From: Chloroflexota bacterium
Lineage (GTDB): Bacteria; Chloroflexota; Anaerolineae; Anaerolineales; UBA4823
Reading direction: 5' to 3'
Assembly: GCA_029265355.1 (NCBI GenBank)
Contig: JAJUJL010000011.1
Span: forward strand, 62,001-126,000
Length of the DNA: 64,000 bases
Translations under genes and position numbers: made by a program
In this document: piece after piece, positions 1 through 8,250 of the stretch
How positions within the stretch are numbered: the first letter of the stretch is position 1
How the letters are laid out: each line of letters starts with the position of its first letter
Notes under the pieces: model-generated
Told to the model about the DNA's origin: nothing
The model's database searches: none
The model's input: the letters and a program-made list of their open reading frames with translations, nothing else

Positions 1-957
1 CTCAGGATTTCGGTGACCGATCGGTGCAACCTGCGCTGTGTCTACTGCATGCCAGCAGAAGATGTCCATTGGATTCCGCGCGAAGATCTATTGACCCTAG
101 ATGAAATCCTGCGCGTTGTTGAGGCGGGCGCAAAGGTTGGACTGAGCAAGGTCCGTTTAACCGGCGGCGAACCATTGGTGCACCCAGATATCCTCGACCT
201 GGTGAATGGCATCTCCAGGCTGGAGGGCATTGAAGATGTGAGCCTGACCACCAATGGCATGTTGCTCGAGAGGCTGGCTCCTCGCCTGGCTGAAGCCGGT
301 CTGAAGCGGGTGAATGTCAGCCTGGACACGCTTCAACCAGAAAAATTCAAAAAGATAACCCGCTTTGGCAACCTCTCTCGCGTGCTGGCAGGCATTCATG
401 CCGCTGAACAATCCGGGATGCTGCCGGTAAAATTGAATGCGGTGATCGTCAAAGGCGTCAATGATGATGAGCTGATCGATTTTGCCCAACTTACTGTGGA
501 ACATGCCTGGCACGTGCGTTTTATCGAGCTGATGCCAATCGGCAACGAGGGCAACTGGGGAACTGGATTCCCATCGCACGGGCAGCGCTATTATTCTGTA
601 CAGGAAATGCAAGCCAGGCTGGCGCCTCTGGGTATCCTGCCCACAAGCTCGCCGGTGGGAAATGGTCCAGCGCGCAGCTATACCATCCCAGGCGCATTGG
701 GAACGATTGGCTTCATTTCTCCTCTGGGCGACCATTTCTGCCAGTCCTGCAACCGCCTGCGACTGACCGCCGATGGTCACCTGCGCCCATGTCTGTTCTC
801 TCGCGATGAAGTCTCGGTGCGCGAAGCCCTGCCATCTGGCGCAGGTATGATCGACCTGCTACAAACTGCCGTGGCTTTGAAGCCTGCTGGGCACCACCTG
901 GAACTCTCCGCTCTGACTTCCAATTCAAACCGCATCATGTGCCAGATCGGCGGATAA
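1..957 (+). CDS. moaA: GTP 3',8-cyclase MoaA, 5' end outside window
   Basis: Radical SAM enzyme that converts GTP to the cyclic intermediate of molybdopterin biosynthesis (with MoaC) in the cytoplasm. The frame is open from base 1 and reads LRISVTDRCNLRCVYCMP. The CxxxCxxC radical-SAM cluster motif therefore lies about 9-16 codons into the window and the true start is upstream; the GTG at 13 falls inside the conserved domain and is not the start. The second cluster motif FCQSCNRLRL and its third Cys (HLRPC) are present near codons 245-263. The protein ends in the family's C-terminal Gly-Gly (CQIGG). All key residues visible are intact. The next gene has its own RBS about 115 bases downstream, so co-transcription is not evident. 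Confidence 0.95.
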   Translation, partial: LRISVTDRCNLRCVYCMPAEDVHWIPREDLLTLDEILRVVEAGAKVGLSKVRLTGGEPLVHPDILDLVNGISRLEGIEDVSLTTNGMLLERLAPRLAEAGLKRVNVSLDTLQPEKFKKITRFGNLSRVLAGIHAAEQSGMLPVKLNAVIVKGVNDDELIDFAQLTVEHAWHVRFIELMPIGNEGNWGTGFPSHGQRYYSVQEMQARLAPLGILPTSSPVGNGPARSYTIPGALGTIGFISPLGDHFCQSCNRLRLTADGHLRPCLFSRDEVSVREALPSGAGMIDLLQTAVALKPAGHHLELSALTSNSNRIMCQIGG

Positions 958-1021
958 GTTTTTTCGACTGGTTCTGGTTCAGGGGCTGTAAATTTCAAGG
1001 CAACACTTCGCAGCCGCGCTT

Positions 1022-1070
1022 TTGTTTCCTGGACCACAAACGATGTATAATTCTTTTGTTAGGAGAAATA
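1022..1070 (+). promoter_or_regulatory. Putative promoter and RBS of the desaturase
   Basis: A TATAAT box lies at 1046-1051, with a weak -35 like TTGTTT at 1022-1027 (18-base spacer). AGGAG at 1061-1065 is spaced 7 bases from the ATG at 1073. The -10 is convincing and the -35 is poor. Confidence 0.4.
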
Positions 1071-1072
1071 CA

Positions 1073-2077
1073 ATGGATTTGGACACACCACCCGTCCGCT
1101 GGCAGGCGATCGTTGCCCGTTATGCTGTGCCGGATACCTGGCGCAGCATCTGGCAGATCATCAATTCAACCGTATCCTTTATCGCACTCTGGGTGCTGAT
1201 GGTTTACAGCCTGCGCTTCGACTACTGGCTGACCCTGCTGCTGGCCTTCCCCGCGGCTGGCTTCATGGTGCGCATGTTTATCATCTTCCACGATTGCTGC
1301 CACGGCTCGTTCTTTAAATCCCGGCGAGCCAATGCGGTTGTAGGAAATATCCTGGGCGTGCTCACCCTCACCCCCTTCGATCATTGGAAGCACAGCCACG
1401 CCGTCCATCACGCCACAGCCGGCGACCTGGATCGGCGCGGCACCGGCGATGTGCTCACCCTCACCTTGAAAGAATACCTGGCTCTGCCCTGGTACAAGAA
1501 GCTTGGCTACCGCATCATGCGCAACCCGCTCATCCTGTTCACCATCGGTTCATTGCTTGTCTTCGTGGTCACCCACCGCTTTTACTCACCCAAATCCGGC
1601 AAACGTGAGAAAGCCAGCGTGCTATGGACCAACCTGGCCCTGGCGGCTCTGGTAGCCCTGCTGTGCTGGCTGGTCGGGTGGCAGGCCTTCCTGCTGGTGG
1701 AACTGCCCATCCTGTTTATCGCCTGCTCCGCCGGCGTGTGGCTGTTTTATGTGCAGCACAATTTTGACCAGACCTACTGGGAGCGCCACGAGAAATGGGA
1801 GTTTTTCAAAGCGGGTATGAACGGCAGCTCATTCTACAAACTTCCAGCAGTGCTGAACTGGTTCACCGGCAACATCGGCTACCACCACATCCATCATCTA
1901 GGCCCGCGCATCCCCAACTACAAGCTGCCCCATGCATACAAAGAAAACCCCATCTTCCACGTGCGCCCGCTCACCATCCCCCTGAGCCTGAAATCGCTGG
2001 CCTACCGGTTGTGGGATGAGGAGAGGAAGATGCTGGTGGGATTCAATGTGTTAAGAAACTATCGCACCTCTGAATAG
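1073..2077 (+). CDS. Membrane fatty acid desaturase
   Basis: Di-iron integral-membrane desaturase that introduces a double bond into acyl chains of membrane lipids. The three histidine boxes are intact: HDCCH at residues 73-77, HxxxHAVHH at about 104-113, and HHIHH at 271-275. Hydrophobic segments between the boxes fit four membrane passes. The 334-residue length is near the usual size of bacterial delta-12-type enzymes. The ATG at 1073 is preferred over the longer frame because AGGAG sits 7 bases upstream; the 17 extra residues of the longer frame are not hydrophobic or conserved-looking. The gene is monocistronic, with a convergent neighbour downstream. Regiospecificity cannot be read from the sequence. 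Confidence 0.88.
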   Translation: MDLDTPPVRWQAIVARYAVPDTWRSIWQIINSTVSFIALWVLMVYSLRFDYWLTLLLAFPAAGFMVRMFIIFHDCCHGSFFKSRRANAVVGNILGVLTLTPFDHWKHSHAVHHATAGDLDRRGTGDVLTLTLKEYLALPWYKKLGYRIMRNPLILFTIGSLLVFVVTHRFYSPKSGKREKASVLWTNLALAALVALLCWLVGWQAFLLVELPILFIACSAGVWLFYVQHNFDQTYWERHEKWEFFKAGMNGSSFYKLPAVLNWFTGNIGYHHIHHLGPRIPNYKLPHAYKENPIFHVRPLTIPLSLKSLAYRLWDEERKMLVGFNVLRNYRTSE

Positions 2078-2081
2078 TTCG

Positions 2082-2143
2082 GTGATTGGCCGGGTCATTT
2101 TTATGGCCAATGAGTGATGTAACCGGCCAATCACTCGAGTGAT
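2082..2143. repeat. Nested inverted repeats between convergent genes
   Basis: GTGATTGGCCGG (2082-2093) is repeated as its exact reverse complement at 2123-2134. Inside lies a second pairing, ATTGGCC with GGCCAAT, and at the end a 14-bp perfect palindrome ATCACTCGAGTGAT (2130-2143). These can form mutually exclusive stems. The position between converging transcripts suggests a bidirectional terminator, but there is no clear U-tract. Confidence 0.5.
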
Positions 2144-2177
2144 CTGCTTGGAAAAAGCGCCGTATTCCCAATAACTC

Positions 2178-3074
2178 TCAACGGGTTGCCTGGCTCACCA
2201 CGAACGTCCCCTGAATGTATTCATCCAATGTCGTCAGCTTGACCCCGTACGCCGCGGCAGTCTCCTCCATTTCCACAAAGGTCTCAAAAGTCTCCATACC
2301 GTTCAGCAGATTGCCCGCTTCCGGCGGCAGCAGCGGCACCTCCGAACCCAGGGGCAGGTCTTGAACGGGAAGCTGGACACCCATGGCGCGGCCGACTCGA
2401 TCCACAATCTCCGCCCAGGTGTAAGAGGCAGGCCCGCCAATGCTAATCCGTTGGTTGGCTGCGCGGGGATTATCGACTGCCGCCAGGGCAAACGCCGCTA
2501 CATCTGCTTCCGAAACCATGCGGTGGTCTCCCTGACCGATCAACGTGACCAGCTGTTGAGCCATCAGCGGCATACCGACAACCATACCGATCCAGATTTC
2601 CATGAAGACCACTGGCCAAAGAATGGTGTACTCCATACCACTTTGCTCAAGGGCGGCTTCGCAGGTGGCGTTGATGTCGAACAGCGGCAGCGGGTGCCCT
2701 TTGACTGAGACATAAATGAAGGTATAGATGAAGCGCTTGACGCCCGCCATCCGGGCTGCTCCGATCAAATCCAGCATCCCGTGCAGATCTACTGCTGGCA
2801 CGGTATCCTCACTGCCGCGGGCGGTAGCGGTGGCGATGATGGTATCTATGCCCCTAACCGCTGTTTCCAGCGAGGCGCGATCCTTCAAATCTCCATACAC
2901 GCTCTGTGCGCTGGCCCTCTCCAGGGATTGAACCGTGTTTGCCCGCCCCTGCCGGGCCAGTTCTTCTGAGAGTGGATTACGGCGGGCCAGGATGCGCACC
3001 GCTTTGCCTTGCGCCAGTAAACCGCGGGTGATTCGCCCACCCAATGATCCAGTAGCTCCAACGATGAGATTCAT
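2178..3074 (-). CDS. NmrA-like/atypical SDR NAD(P)-binding protein
   Basis: Rossmann-fold protein of the NmrA/atypical short-chain dehydrogenase group, 298 residues. The N-terminus has the GATGSLGG dinucleotide-binding motif (residues 7-14) followed by a basic patch ARR typical of NADP(H) preference. No clear YxxxK catalytic pair is seen, so it may be a reductase of unknown substrate, a quinone-type oxidoreductase or a redox sensor. Its ATG shares one base with the stop codon of the upstream small gene (TAATG), so the two are translationally coupled. Soluble and probably cytoplasmic. Confidence 0.8.
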   Translation of the reverse strand: MNLIVGATGSLGGRITRGLLAQGKAVRILARRNPLSEELARQGRANTVQSLERASAQSVYGDLKDRASLETAVRGIDTIIATATARGSEDTVPAVDLHGMLDLIGAARMAGVKRFIYTFIYVSVKGHPLPLFDINATCEAALEQSGMEYTILWPVVFMEIWIGMVVGMPLMAQQLVTLIGQGDHRMVSEADVAAFALAAVDNPRAANQRISIGGPASYTWAEIVDRVGRAMGVQLPVQDLPLGSEVPLLPPEAGNLLNGMETFETFVEMEETAAAYGVKLTTLDEYIQGTFVVSQATR

Positions 3075-3271
3075 TAGCTTTCTCCTTTGTCTTCTAAATT
3101 AGATTGTGCGACCGGGTAGCCGGCCTGGTACACCATGGCTTCAAGGCGGCCCACCAGTTCTTCCCAACCGTGGAAGTAATGAGCTTCTCCATCCGGCAGC
3201 GCCTGCAGCTTCCCGCGCCACTCCGCCGCTCTTCCTTCAGCATGGATAGCCCAGACTCGCAGTCGCTTCAT
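3074..3271 (-). CDS. Small hypothetical protein coupled to the NmrA-like gene
   Basis: A 65-residue basic/acidic soluble protein starting MKRLRVWAIHAEGRAAEW. I do not recognise a family. The start at 3271 is chosen because GAGAA lies a few bases upstream; a GTG at 3304 would add 11 residues. It overlaps the start of the next gene by one base, which argues that it is really translated. It is divergent from the CAP/LysM gene, with under 60 bases between the two starts, so the promoters face each other. Confidence 0.6.
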   Translation of the reverse strand: MKRLRVWAIHAEGRAAEWRGKLQALPDGEAHYFHGWEELVGRLEAMVYQAGYPVAQSNLEDKGES

Positions 3272-3308
3272 GATAATGTTCTCTTCTATAAGATGCGTTT
3301 TCACCCGT

Positions 3309-3320
3309 TATAATTGCCCC
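3309..3320 (+). promoter_or_regulatory. Leaderless promoter of the CAP/LysM gene
   Basis: TATAAT at 3309-3314 is followed by exactly six bases and then the ATG at 3321. Transcription would start at or next to the start codon. There is no Shine-Dalgarno and no recognisable -35. Confidence 0.6.
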
Positions 3321-4766
3321 ATGCAACATGACAACTTATCCCGAGTTTTGCTGGGGGTGACTTTACTAGCAGCCTTGCTGTTTCCAATGAGCAGTACGCA
3401 GGCTGGCGCGCCATTGAAGCCTCCTGCCCAAGCTGGCGGCGTTACCGCCTATGACCTGATCATTGCCATGAACACGCTGCGCGTCTCGAACGGGCTTCCG
3501 GCGCTGGAGGAAGACCCGATCATCAACGCTGTAGCCCAGGCAACGGCGGAGATCATGGCGGCCAACAATATGTCATGGCACATCGGGGACGTCCGCGGGC
3601 GGCTGCAGGCAGCCGGCTACGGCGGCGGAGCCCAGGTGTGGGCCACAGAGAACTTCGTTGTGGGTACCTCCTTTGGCATCGACGAGATCATGCTGGCATG
3701 GAGTGACCCCACACACATGATCCCGGTGGTTAATCCAGCTTATTGCAACATTGGAGCGGGGGTCGCCAAAGCCGCCAATGGACGCACCTATTACGTTTTG
3801 CAGGCAGCGTACACCTCAGCCCACGCTTGCGGAGAATATAAATCCGTGATCGGCGAGGGCACCGCCCAGCCCGTCAGAGCGCCGGGTGTGCCTCAGATCA
3901 TCATACCGGTACAAATCGCCACACCCGACGCCGAAGGCAGGATCTACCACGAAGTAAAGGCTGGACAATCTTTTTGGGCGATTGCCGTGGCTTACAAGAT
4001 CACCATTCGCGATCTTGAGGTGTGGAATAACCTTTCGCGGGAGGACAAGCTGCAGATCGGGCAAAAGCTGTTCATCCCCAACAGTAACACCAAGGGCTAT
4101 TCTACACCCACACCGATGGGTATGATTCGGGTGGCGACCCCCGATGCCGATGGCAGGATCGTGCATTCTGTTCAAGCATATCAAACGTTGATCACGATCG
4201 CCGACGCTTATCATGTGTCGGTGGAAAACATCCTGGCAAACAATGGGTGGCAACTGGATTGGCCCTTGCAGATCGGGCAGGAACTGATCATCTCCCCTGG
4301 AAACATCACGCCCAGCCCGACACCTCGCCCATTGACCCCCATCGAGAAGCTCACCCCGGAAAGCGACGGCAAATATTACCACACGGTCAGCAGCGGGGAG
4401 ACATTGTCCTGGATCTCGAGTTATTATGGTGTGAGCTTAGGCGAGCTGATGGCATGGAATGCGCTGAGCGCCAGTTCGATCATTCTACCCGGCCAGAAAT
4501 TGCTGCTGCAGGTAACGCCGCCCGCCACCGAAACGCCCGTCCCACTTCCAGCGACGCCCACACCACTCCCCAGCGCAACGCCTGCACCGTCTGCTACGCC
4601 GGAAAGGCCAGCCACACAAGCCTCATCCCCAATGGTGACCCCTACTGGGGTGGCAGCGCCGTCAAGCAACCTTGGTAGCGAGCTGCCAGGCATGGTGATT
4701 TTAATCGTCGCTCTGGCAGCCGGGGGGTTGATCCTGGCGGGACTCTTCATGCGACAAAAATCATAA
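3321..4766 (+). CDS. Secreted CAP-domain protein with three LysM repeats and C-terminal membrane anchor
   Basis: A 481-residue exported protein. It has an N-terminal signal peptide (hydrophobic LLGVTLLAALLF, Ala-rich cleavage region), then a CAP/SCP-PR1 domain (about residues 45-180, with SWHIGDVRGRL and ATENFVVG). Three LysM modules follow at about 215-260, 285-330 and 350-395, each introduced by a repeated linker of the type TPDAxGRxxH. A Pro/Thr/Ser-rich stalk and a C-terminal hydrophobic helix ending in RQKS complete it. LysM binds peptidoglycan or chitin-like glycans, and CAP domains of bacteria are of uncertain activity. The protein would sit on the cell surface. The start is set by the leaderless promoter; the open frame further upstream lacks a signal peptide. 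Confidence 0.88.
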   Translation: MQHDNLSRVLLGVTLLAALLFPMSSTQAGAPLKPPAQAGGVTAYDLIIAMNTLRVSNGLPALEEDPIINAVAQATAEIMAANNMSWHIGDVRGRLQAAGYGGGAQVWATENFVVGTSFGIDEIMLAWSDPTHMIPVVNPAYCNIGAGVAKAANGRTYYVLQAAYTSAHACGEYKSVIGEGTAQPVRAPGVPQIIIPVQIATPDAEGRIYHEVKAGQSFWAIAVAYKITIRDLEVWNNLSREDKLQIGQKLFIPNSNTKGYSTPTPMGMIRVATPDADGRIVHSVQAYQTLITIADAYHVSVENILANNGWQLDWPLQIGQELIISPGNITPSPTPRPLTPIEKLTPESDGKYYHTVSSGETLSWISSYYGVSLGELMAWNALSASSIILPGQKLLLQVTPPATETPVPLPATPTPLPSATPAPSATPERPATQASSPMVTPTGVAAPSSNLGSELPGMVILIVALAAGGLILAGLFMRQKS

Positions 4767-4859
4767 TGGCCATTCCGCTGGCCAGATATGCAAATGCATC
4801 TTTGTCTTCAGGCTTTTCGTATTTCGCGTCGTACGAGCGCTGCTGAGGCAATAGCGGGT

Positions 4860-4894
4860 AAAAAAAAGCACTCCCATATCGGATGATATGGGAG
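4860..4894 (-). terminator. Intrinsic terminator of tRNA-Arg
   Basis: A perfect 10-bp stem CTCCCATATC/GATATGGGAG (4871-4894) with a 4-base loop is followed on the minus strand by TGC and eight T residues (4867-4860). It begins 8 bases after the tRNA 3' end. Confidence 0.9.
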
Positions 4895-4902
4895 TTCACA
4901 GG

Positions 4903-4976
4903 CGCCCGCGGCGCGACTCGAACACGCGACCCTTTGCTCCGCAAGCAAATGCTCTAATCCACTGAGCTACGCGGGC
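4903..4976 (-). tRNA. tRNA-Arg, anticodon GCG
   Basis: Full cloverleaf of 74 bases on the minus strand. The acceptor stem GCCCGCG/CGCGGGC is perfect, the D stem is GCTC/GAGC, and the anticodon stem TTTGC/GCAAA carries loop TTGCGGA, giving anticodon GCG (reads CGC). The T stem is GCGTG/CGCGC with loop TTCGAGT, and the discriminator is G73. A20 in the D-loop agrees with arginine identity. The 3' CCA is not encoded (CCT follows). A GCG anticodon is unusual for bacteria, where this box is usually read by ACG with inosine. Confidence 0.93.
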
Positions 4977-5001
4977 GTTTCCTCTTTCTCAAGCGCCAAG
5001 A

Positions 5002-5029
5002 ATTCTACCACGAAACCTGAGAAAATCAA
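5002..5029 (-). promoter_or_regulatory. Promoter of tRNA-Arg
   Basis: On the minus strand, TTGATT (5029-5024), a 16-base spacer and TAGAAT (5007-5002) lie 25 bases upstream of the mature tRNA 5' end. Confidence 0.6.
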
Positions 5030-5040
5030 GCCCTGCGCAA

Positions 5041-5457
5041 CTACCCAGGATCCGCCCGCATATCATCCAAAGAGCGTCGTACCACCCGGCGCAACACCGA
5101 TAGATCGACATCCTCAAGTCGCTTGATGTACAGGCACACCTTGGCGGTGCTGTGTTTGCCCAATTGTCCCAGCAGGTCCGCGTACCGCTCGAAACCAGGC
5201 GTGATGTACAGCGTCAGGTTCTGCTTGCGCGGCGAGAAGCCAATCTTTGGCATATCCCCTTCCCGCCCGCTTTCGTATTTATAGTGAATGCTGCCAAAGC
5301 CAATGATGCTTTCGCCCCACATGCGCGGCTCCTCGCCGCTTTCCTCGCGCATCATCTCCAGGATCACCTGGCTGTCCCGCCGCTTGCGCTCATCCGCTAT
5401 CGACGCCAAAAACGCTGTCACACTCGCATCAGTTTGCCTGGTTTTATTCTCAGCCAT
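5041..5457 (-). CDS. DUF1801 (YdhG-like) domain protein
   Basis: A 138-residue soluble protein with the DUF1801 fold: an N-terminal helix with VTAFLASIADERKRRDSQ, the ESIIGFGSIHYKY strand region and the C-terminal DLSVLRRVVRRSLDD segment. Relatives occur as stand-alone small proteins of unknown biochemical role, some related to iron-chaperone-like folds. It has its own likely promoter, with a minus-strand TATAAT at 5513-5508 about 50 bases before the ATG, and GGGAG shortly before the start. No operon partner is evident; the tRNA-Arg lies downstream on the same strand. Confidence 0.8.
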   Translation of the reverse strand: MAENKTRQTDASVTAFLASIADERKRRDSQVILEMMREESGEEPRMWGESIIGFGSIHYKYESGREGDMPKIGFSPRKQNLTLYITPGFERYADLLGQLGKHSTAKVCLYIKRLEDVDLSVLRRVVRRSLDDMRADPG

Positions 5458-5530
5458 TGGGATTCGCTCCCTTCACGAAGGCAAGATAAATAGACTCGGA
5501 TTATCTGATTATACCCACAACAGAGATCTT

Positions 5531-6745
5531 TCACGGCGTATGGCGCAGGTCCGGCACCCGCAGCCAGACCCAGGCAGAATAAATCAGCAGCAGCGAACCG
5601 CCCAGCAGCACCGTCGCTGGCTCGCCCAGGCGCGCCGCCGCCTGTCCTGCCAGCAGGGCCCCCAGCGGCATGAACCCGAAGAAAGCCAATGTAAAGATGC
5701 TCATCACCCGCCCGCGCAGCTCATCCGGCACCAACGATTGCGTCAAGGCATTGGATGAATTGGCAAACACCATGAAACCCGTCCCTGTGAAGAAGATCAA
5801 CGCCAGCGACAGCGGCGTCCAGCGCGCCAGGGAGAAAGCGATCACAAACACGGGCATCATAAAACTGCCCAGCGTTAGCAGCCGCCCTTTTGGAAACATC
5901 CCGCTGAAAGTTGCCAACAGCAACGCCCCGATCATCGCCCCAGCCCCGCGCGCCGATTGCAGGTAACCGTTGGTGGCGGCATCCCCGCCCAGGACTTTTA
6001 CCGCCCAGGCCGGTAGCAGGGTGACGAAGCTCATCCCAAACAGGCTGACTACCATCAGGTTAATAATGATCGTCCGGATCAATCGCTGATCCGCCACATA
6101 GTGCAACCCGGCGCGAATATCTGCCAGCGCCTTACCTCTGCCAGGCTGGGGCTTGAACGGTGCCAGCTTCATCAGAGCCAGGGCTGCCAGCACCGCCAGG
6201 AATGAGATTGCATTGAATGTAAAACACCAGGCAGGCCCAACTGCCGCATAGACCAAACCACCCACCGCCGGACCAATGGCCGCGGCGGCATTAAACATCG
6301 AAGAATTCAAGGCAATCGCATTGGTCAGGTGTTCACGCGGCACCATCTCCAAAACGAAGGACTGTCGCGCTGGCGCATCGAAAGCGTTGGCAATCCCCAA
6401 CAAGAGCGCCAACACGATCAGGTGCCAGGCCTGCACCTTGCCAGTAAATGTCAGCGCAGCCAGTATGATCGCCAGAATCATCATCACCGACTGCGCCACC
6501 ATCAGCACGCTTCGCCTGGGCAGGCGGTCGGCAATTACTCCTGCATAGAGCATGAAAATCCAGGAGGGCAGGCCGTTGGCAAAGCCAATATATCCCAGGA
6601 AAGCAGGCGACTGAGTCAGTTGATAAGCCAGATAGGCCTGGGCAGTCGATTGCATCCAGGTGCCCATCAAGGAGAACATTTGCCCAAAATACCATAACCG
6701 GTAATTGGGATAGCTCAAAGCCGCAAAAGTGCTGCTGCGGCGCAT
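5531..6745 (-). CDS. MFS transporter, EntS/MFS_3-like
   Basis: A 404-residue inner-membrane major facilitator. Its first helix region reads NYRLWYFGQMFSLMGTWMQ, typical of the MFS_3 (EntS-like) exporter branch. Conserved loop motifs such as ADRLPRRSVL (loop 2-3) and PDELRGRVMSIF (loop 8-9) are visible. About 12 hydrophobic segments can be counted. The substrate is unknown; relatives export siderophores or drugs. The ATG at 6745 is where similarity begins. A GTG at 6817 with GGAG upstream would add 24 hydrophilic residues and is a real alternative. The gene lies downstream of the DUF2203 gene on the same strand. Confidence 0.87.
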   Translation of the reverse strand: MRRSSTFAALSYPNYRLWYFGQMFSLMGTWMQSTAQAYLAYQLTQSPAFLGYIGFANGLPSWIFMLYAGVIADRLPRRSVLMVAQSVMMILAIILAALTFTGKVQAWHLIVLALLLGIANAFDAPARQSFVLEMVPREHLTNAIALNSSMFNAAAAIGPAVGGLVYAAVGPAWCFTFNAISFLAVLAALALMKLAPFKPQPGRGKALADIRAGLHYVADQRLIRTIIINLMVVSLFGMSFVTLLPAWAVKVLGGDAATNGYLQSARGAGAMIGALLLATFSGMFPKGRLLTLGSFMMPVFVIAFSLARWTPLSLALIFFTGTGFMVFANSSNALTQSLVPDELRGRVMSIFTLAFFGFMPLGALLAGQAAARLGEPATVLLGGSLLLIYSAWVWLRVPDLRHTP

Positions 6746-6833
6746 AGCGTTAGAGGCTGGAGGCTGACCGCCTTTCTCAGCCTCTGCTCGCTCTTCACTG
6801 GCCACTATTTTGGACACGCTGTGCAGGGCTCCA

Positions 6834-7211
6834 TTACTGGATCGGCTGCCTGCCGGCAAAACCCGCATCCACGTCATGCCAGTAGCGGATGTCATCCTCT
6901 CCGTAACGCCAGCAAAGGTACACCTGCCGGCCATCGCGCAGCGATGGAAAATCCAACAGCCCGGTATTGACATCTTTGATCAGCACACCCAGTTCCCGAA
7001 TGCGCTCCACCAGTGCCTCCAGGCGTTCGAATCCCACTACCAGGCGGCTGGCAGCCTGGCTGCCGCCATTGCCCATTGATTTCTCGATCACCGGCCAGAC
7101 TTCTGGTCGACTCTCCAGGATCGAACGGCGAATATCCAATATTTCAGCCACCCAGGGCCTGATCGTCTGCAATGCAGCCCTGGCTTCCTGAAGGGTGAAG
7201 AAACGTTTCAT
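6834..7211 (-). CDS. DUF2203 family protein
   Basis: A 125-residue soluble protein beginning MKRFFTLQEARAALQTIRPWV, with the family hallmarks GVLIKDVNTGLLDFPSLRDGRQVYLCWRYGE and a conserved HDVDAGFAGRQPI tail. The family is widespread but has no assigned function. The start has AGAGGA 5 bases upstream. It begins 10 bases after the stop of the upstream gene, so the two are probably one transcript. Confidence 0.85.
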   Translation of the reverse strand: MKRFFTLQEARAALQTIRPWVAEILDIRRSILESRPEVWPVIEKSMGNGGSQAASRLVVGFERLEALVERIRELGVLIKDVNTGLLDFPSLRDGRQVYLCWRYGEDDIRYWHDVDAGFAGRQPIQ

Positions 7212-7220
7212 GTTGTCCTC

Positions 7221-8228
7221 TCAAGAATTTTCCAATCCCGGGTAGCGAATGAGAACTTGAGCAGGCTGTGAATGAGCCGCTGCAGGAACCCGGCTCTCAT
7301 GGGGCGCGCGCCAGCATTTGTCGCCAGGGGGTCTCGCTGAGAAATACTGCACCAGCGCTGGAAGAACACCTGCCAACCAATGCAAATCAGCCTGGGTAGG
7401 CGCCTGCAAGTCTGCTTGTGCTCCACCCACCCGGTACAACGCCGGATAAGCGCTCTCATGCGCCACTGGCCAATTATGCTCCCGGATGGCATCCAGATCT
7501 TCGAAAGCCAGGTATTCAGCGGTATCGAAGGTCAGCGCCAGCCAGCTCACAGATCGAGCCAATTCCAGCGGGTCGCTGCTGGCGTACATGCGCTCCAGGT
7601 CGATCCATGAATCGTTGATCGATAAACCAAATGCATCCCCGCCAGAGCCCATCACCACTACCCAACGCGCCGCGTTGTCCTCAGGGTAACGAACTTCCAG
7701 CGGCGTTTCTCCCGGGATAGCACGCCAGGGCGCCAACTTGTATAGAGCGGCCGCTGCAGCATAGATGCGTCCCTGAAGCTCAGGGTCGAAACTCGGCGCT
7801 GTCACCAACGCTGGCGGCAGCAGCACCAGCGGGCTGAAACTGCGCTCCAAAGCCACCAGGGCGCGCTCGATATCTGCCGAGTGAACCTGGTTGACCGCCT
7901 GGATGCCAGCAGCCTGGAGATGCGGCGACAGGGCCAACATCAGCTCGGCTTGCTCAAAGTGTAAACGGCGCGGTCGCACGCCCAGTCCATTTTCTGAGCC
8001 CGCGATCACGGCCGTCAGAGCCTCCCATACCTGCTCGAGGCTGAATGGAGACGCCTGAACTCGGTGAGACAGCCTGTTACCCTGTTCATCCACCAGTAGC
8101 AGAACATGCTGGCGCTGCAGCGTACCCGTCTCGACATCCAGGCGGGCATGACTCATGCGCAGCGACAGGTACCAATCAGCCTGGCTTTGAGGCTGCTGCA
8201 GAAATGGATTGGCATCGAAACGGGTCAT
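7221..8228 (-). CDS. Hypothetical protein, possibly DUF6930-like
   Basis: A 335-residue soluble protein with no signal peptide or membrane segment. The middle part (APWRAIPGETPLEVRYPEDN, then WVVVMGSGGDAFGLSI) resembles a family in which a short beta-rich domain describes 'pW + ... + GL.ly', labelled DUF6930 in databases; I am not certain. The start at 8228 is preferred over the upstream frame because a minus-strand TATAAT lies about 21 bases before this ATG, whereas the longer version would begin upstream of that promoter. It probably heads a transcript with the DUF2203 and MFS genes. Confidence 0.6.
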   Translation of the reverse strand: MTRFDANPFLQQPQSQADWYLSLRMSHARLDVETGTLQRQHVLLLVDEQGNRLSHRVQASPFSLEQVWEALTAVIAGSENGLGVRPRRLHFEQAELMLALSPHLQAAGIQAVNQVHSADIERALVALERSFSPLVLLPPALVTAPSFDPELQGRIYAAAAALYKLAPWRAIPGETPLEVRYPEDNAARWVVVMGSGGDAFGLSINDSWIDLERMYASSDPLELARSVSWLALTFDTAEYLAFEDLDAIREHNWPVAHESAYPALYRVGGAQADLQAPTQADLHWLAGVLPALVQYFSARPPGDKCWRAPHESRVPAAAHSQPAQVLIRYPGLENS

Positions 8229-8250
8229 AAAGTCTATGTGAGAAGAAGGA

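Noticed and set aside
13-957. moaA starting at the GTG at position 13
   Set aside because: The conserved LRISVTDRC begins before this codon, so the gene must start upstream of the window.
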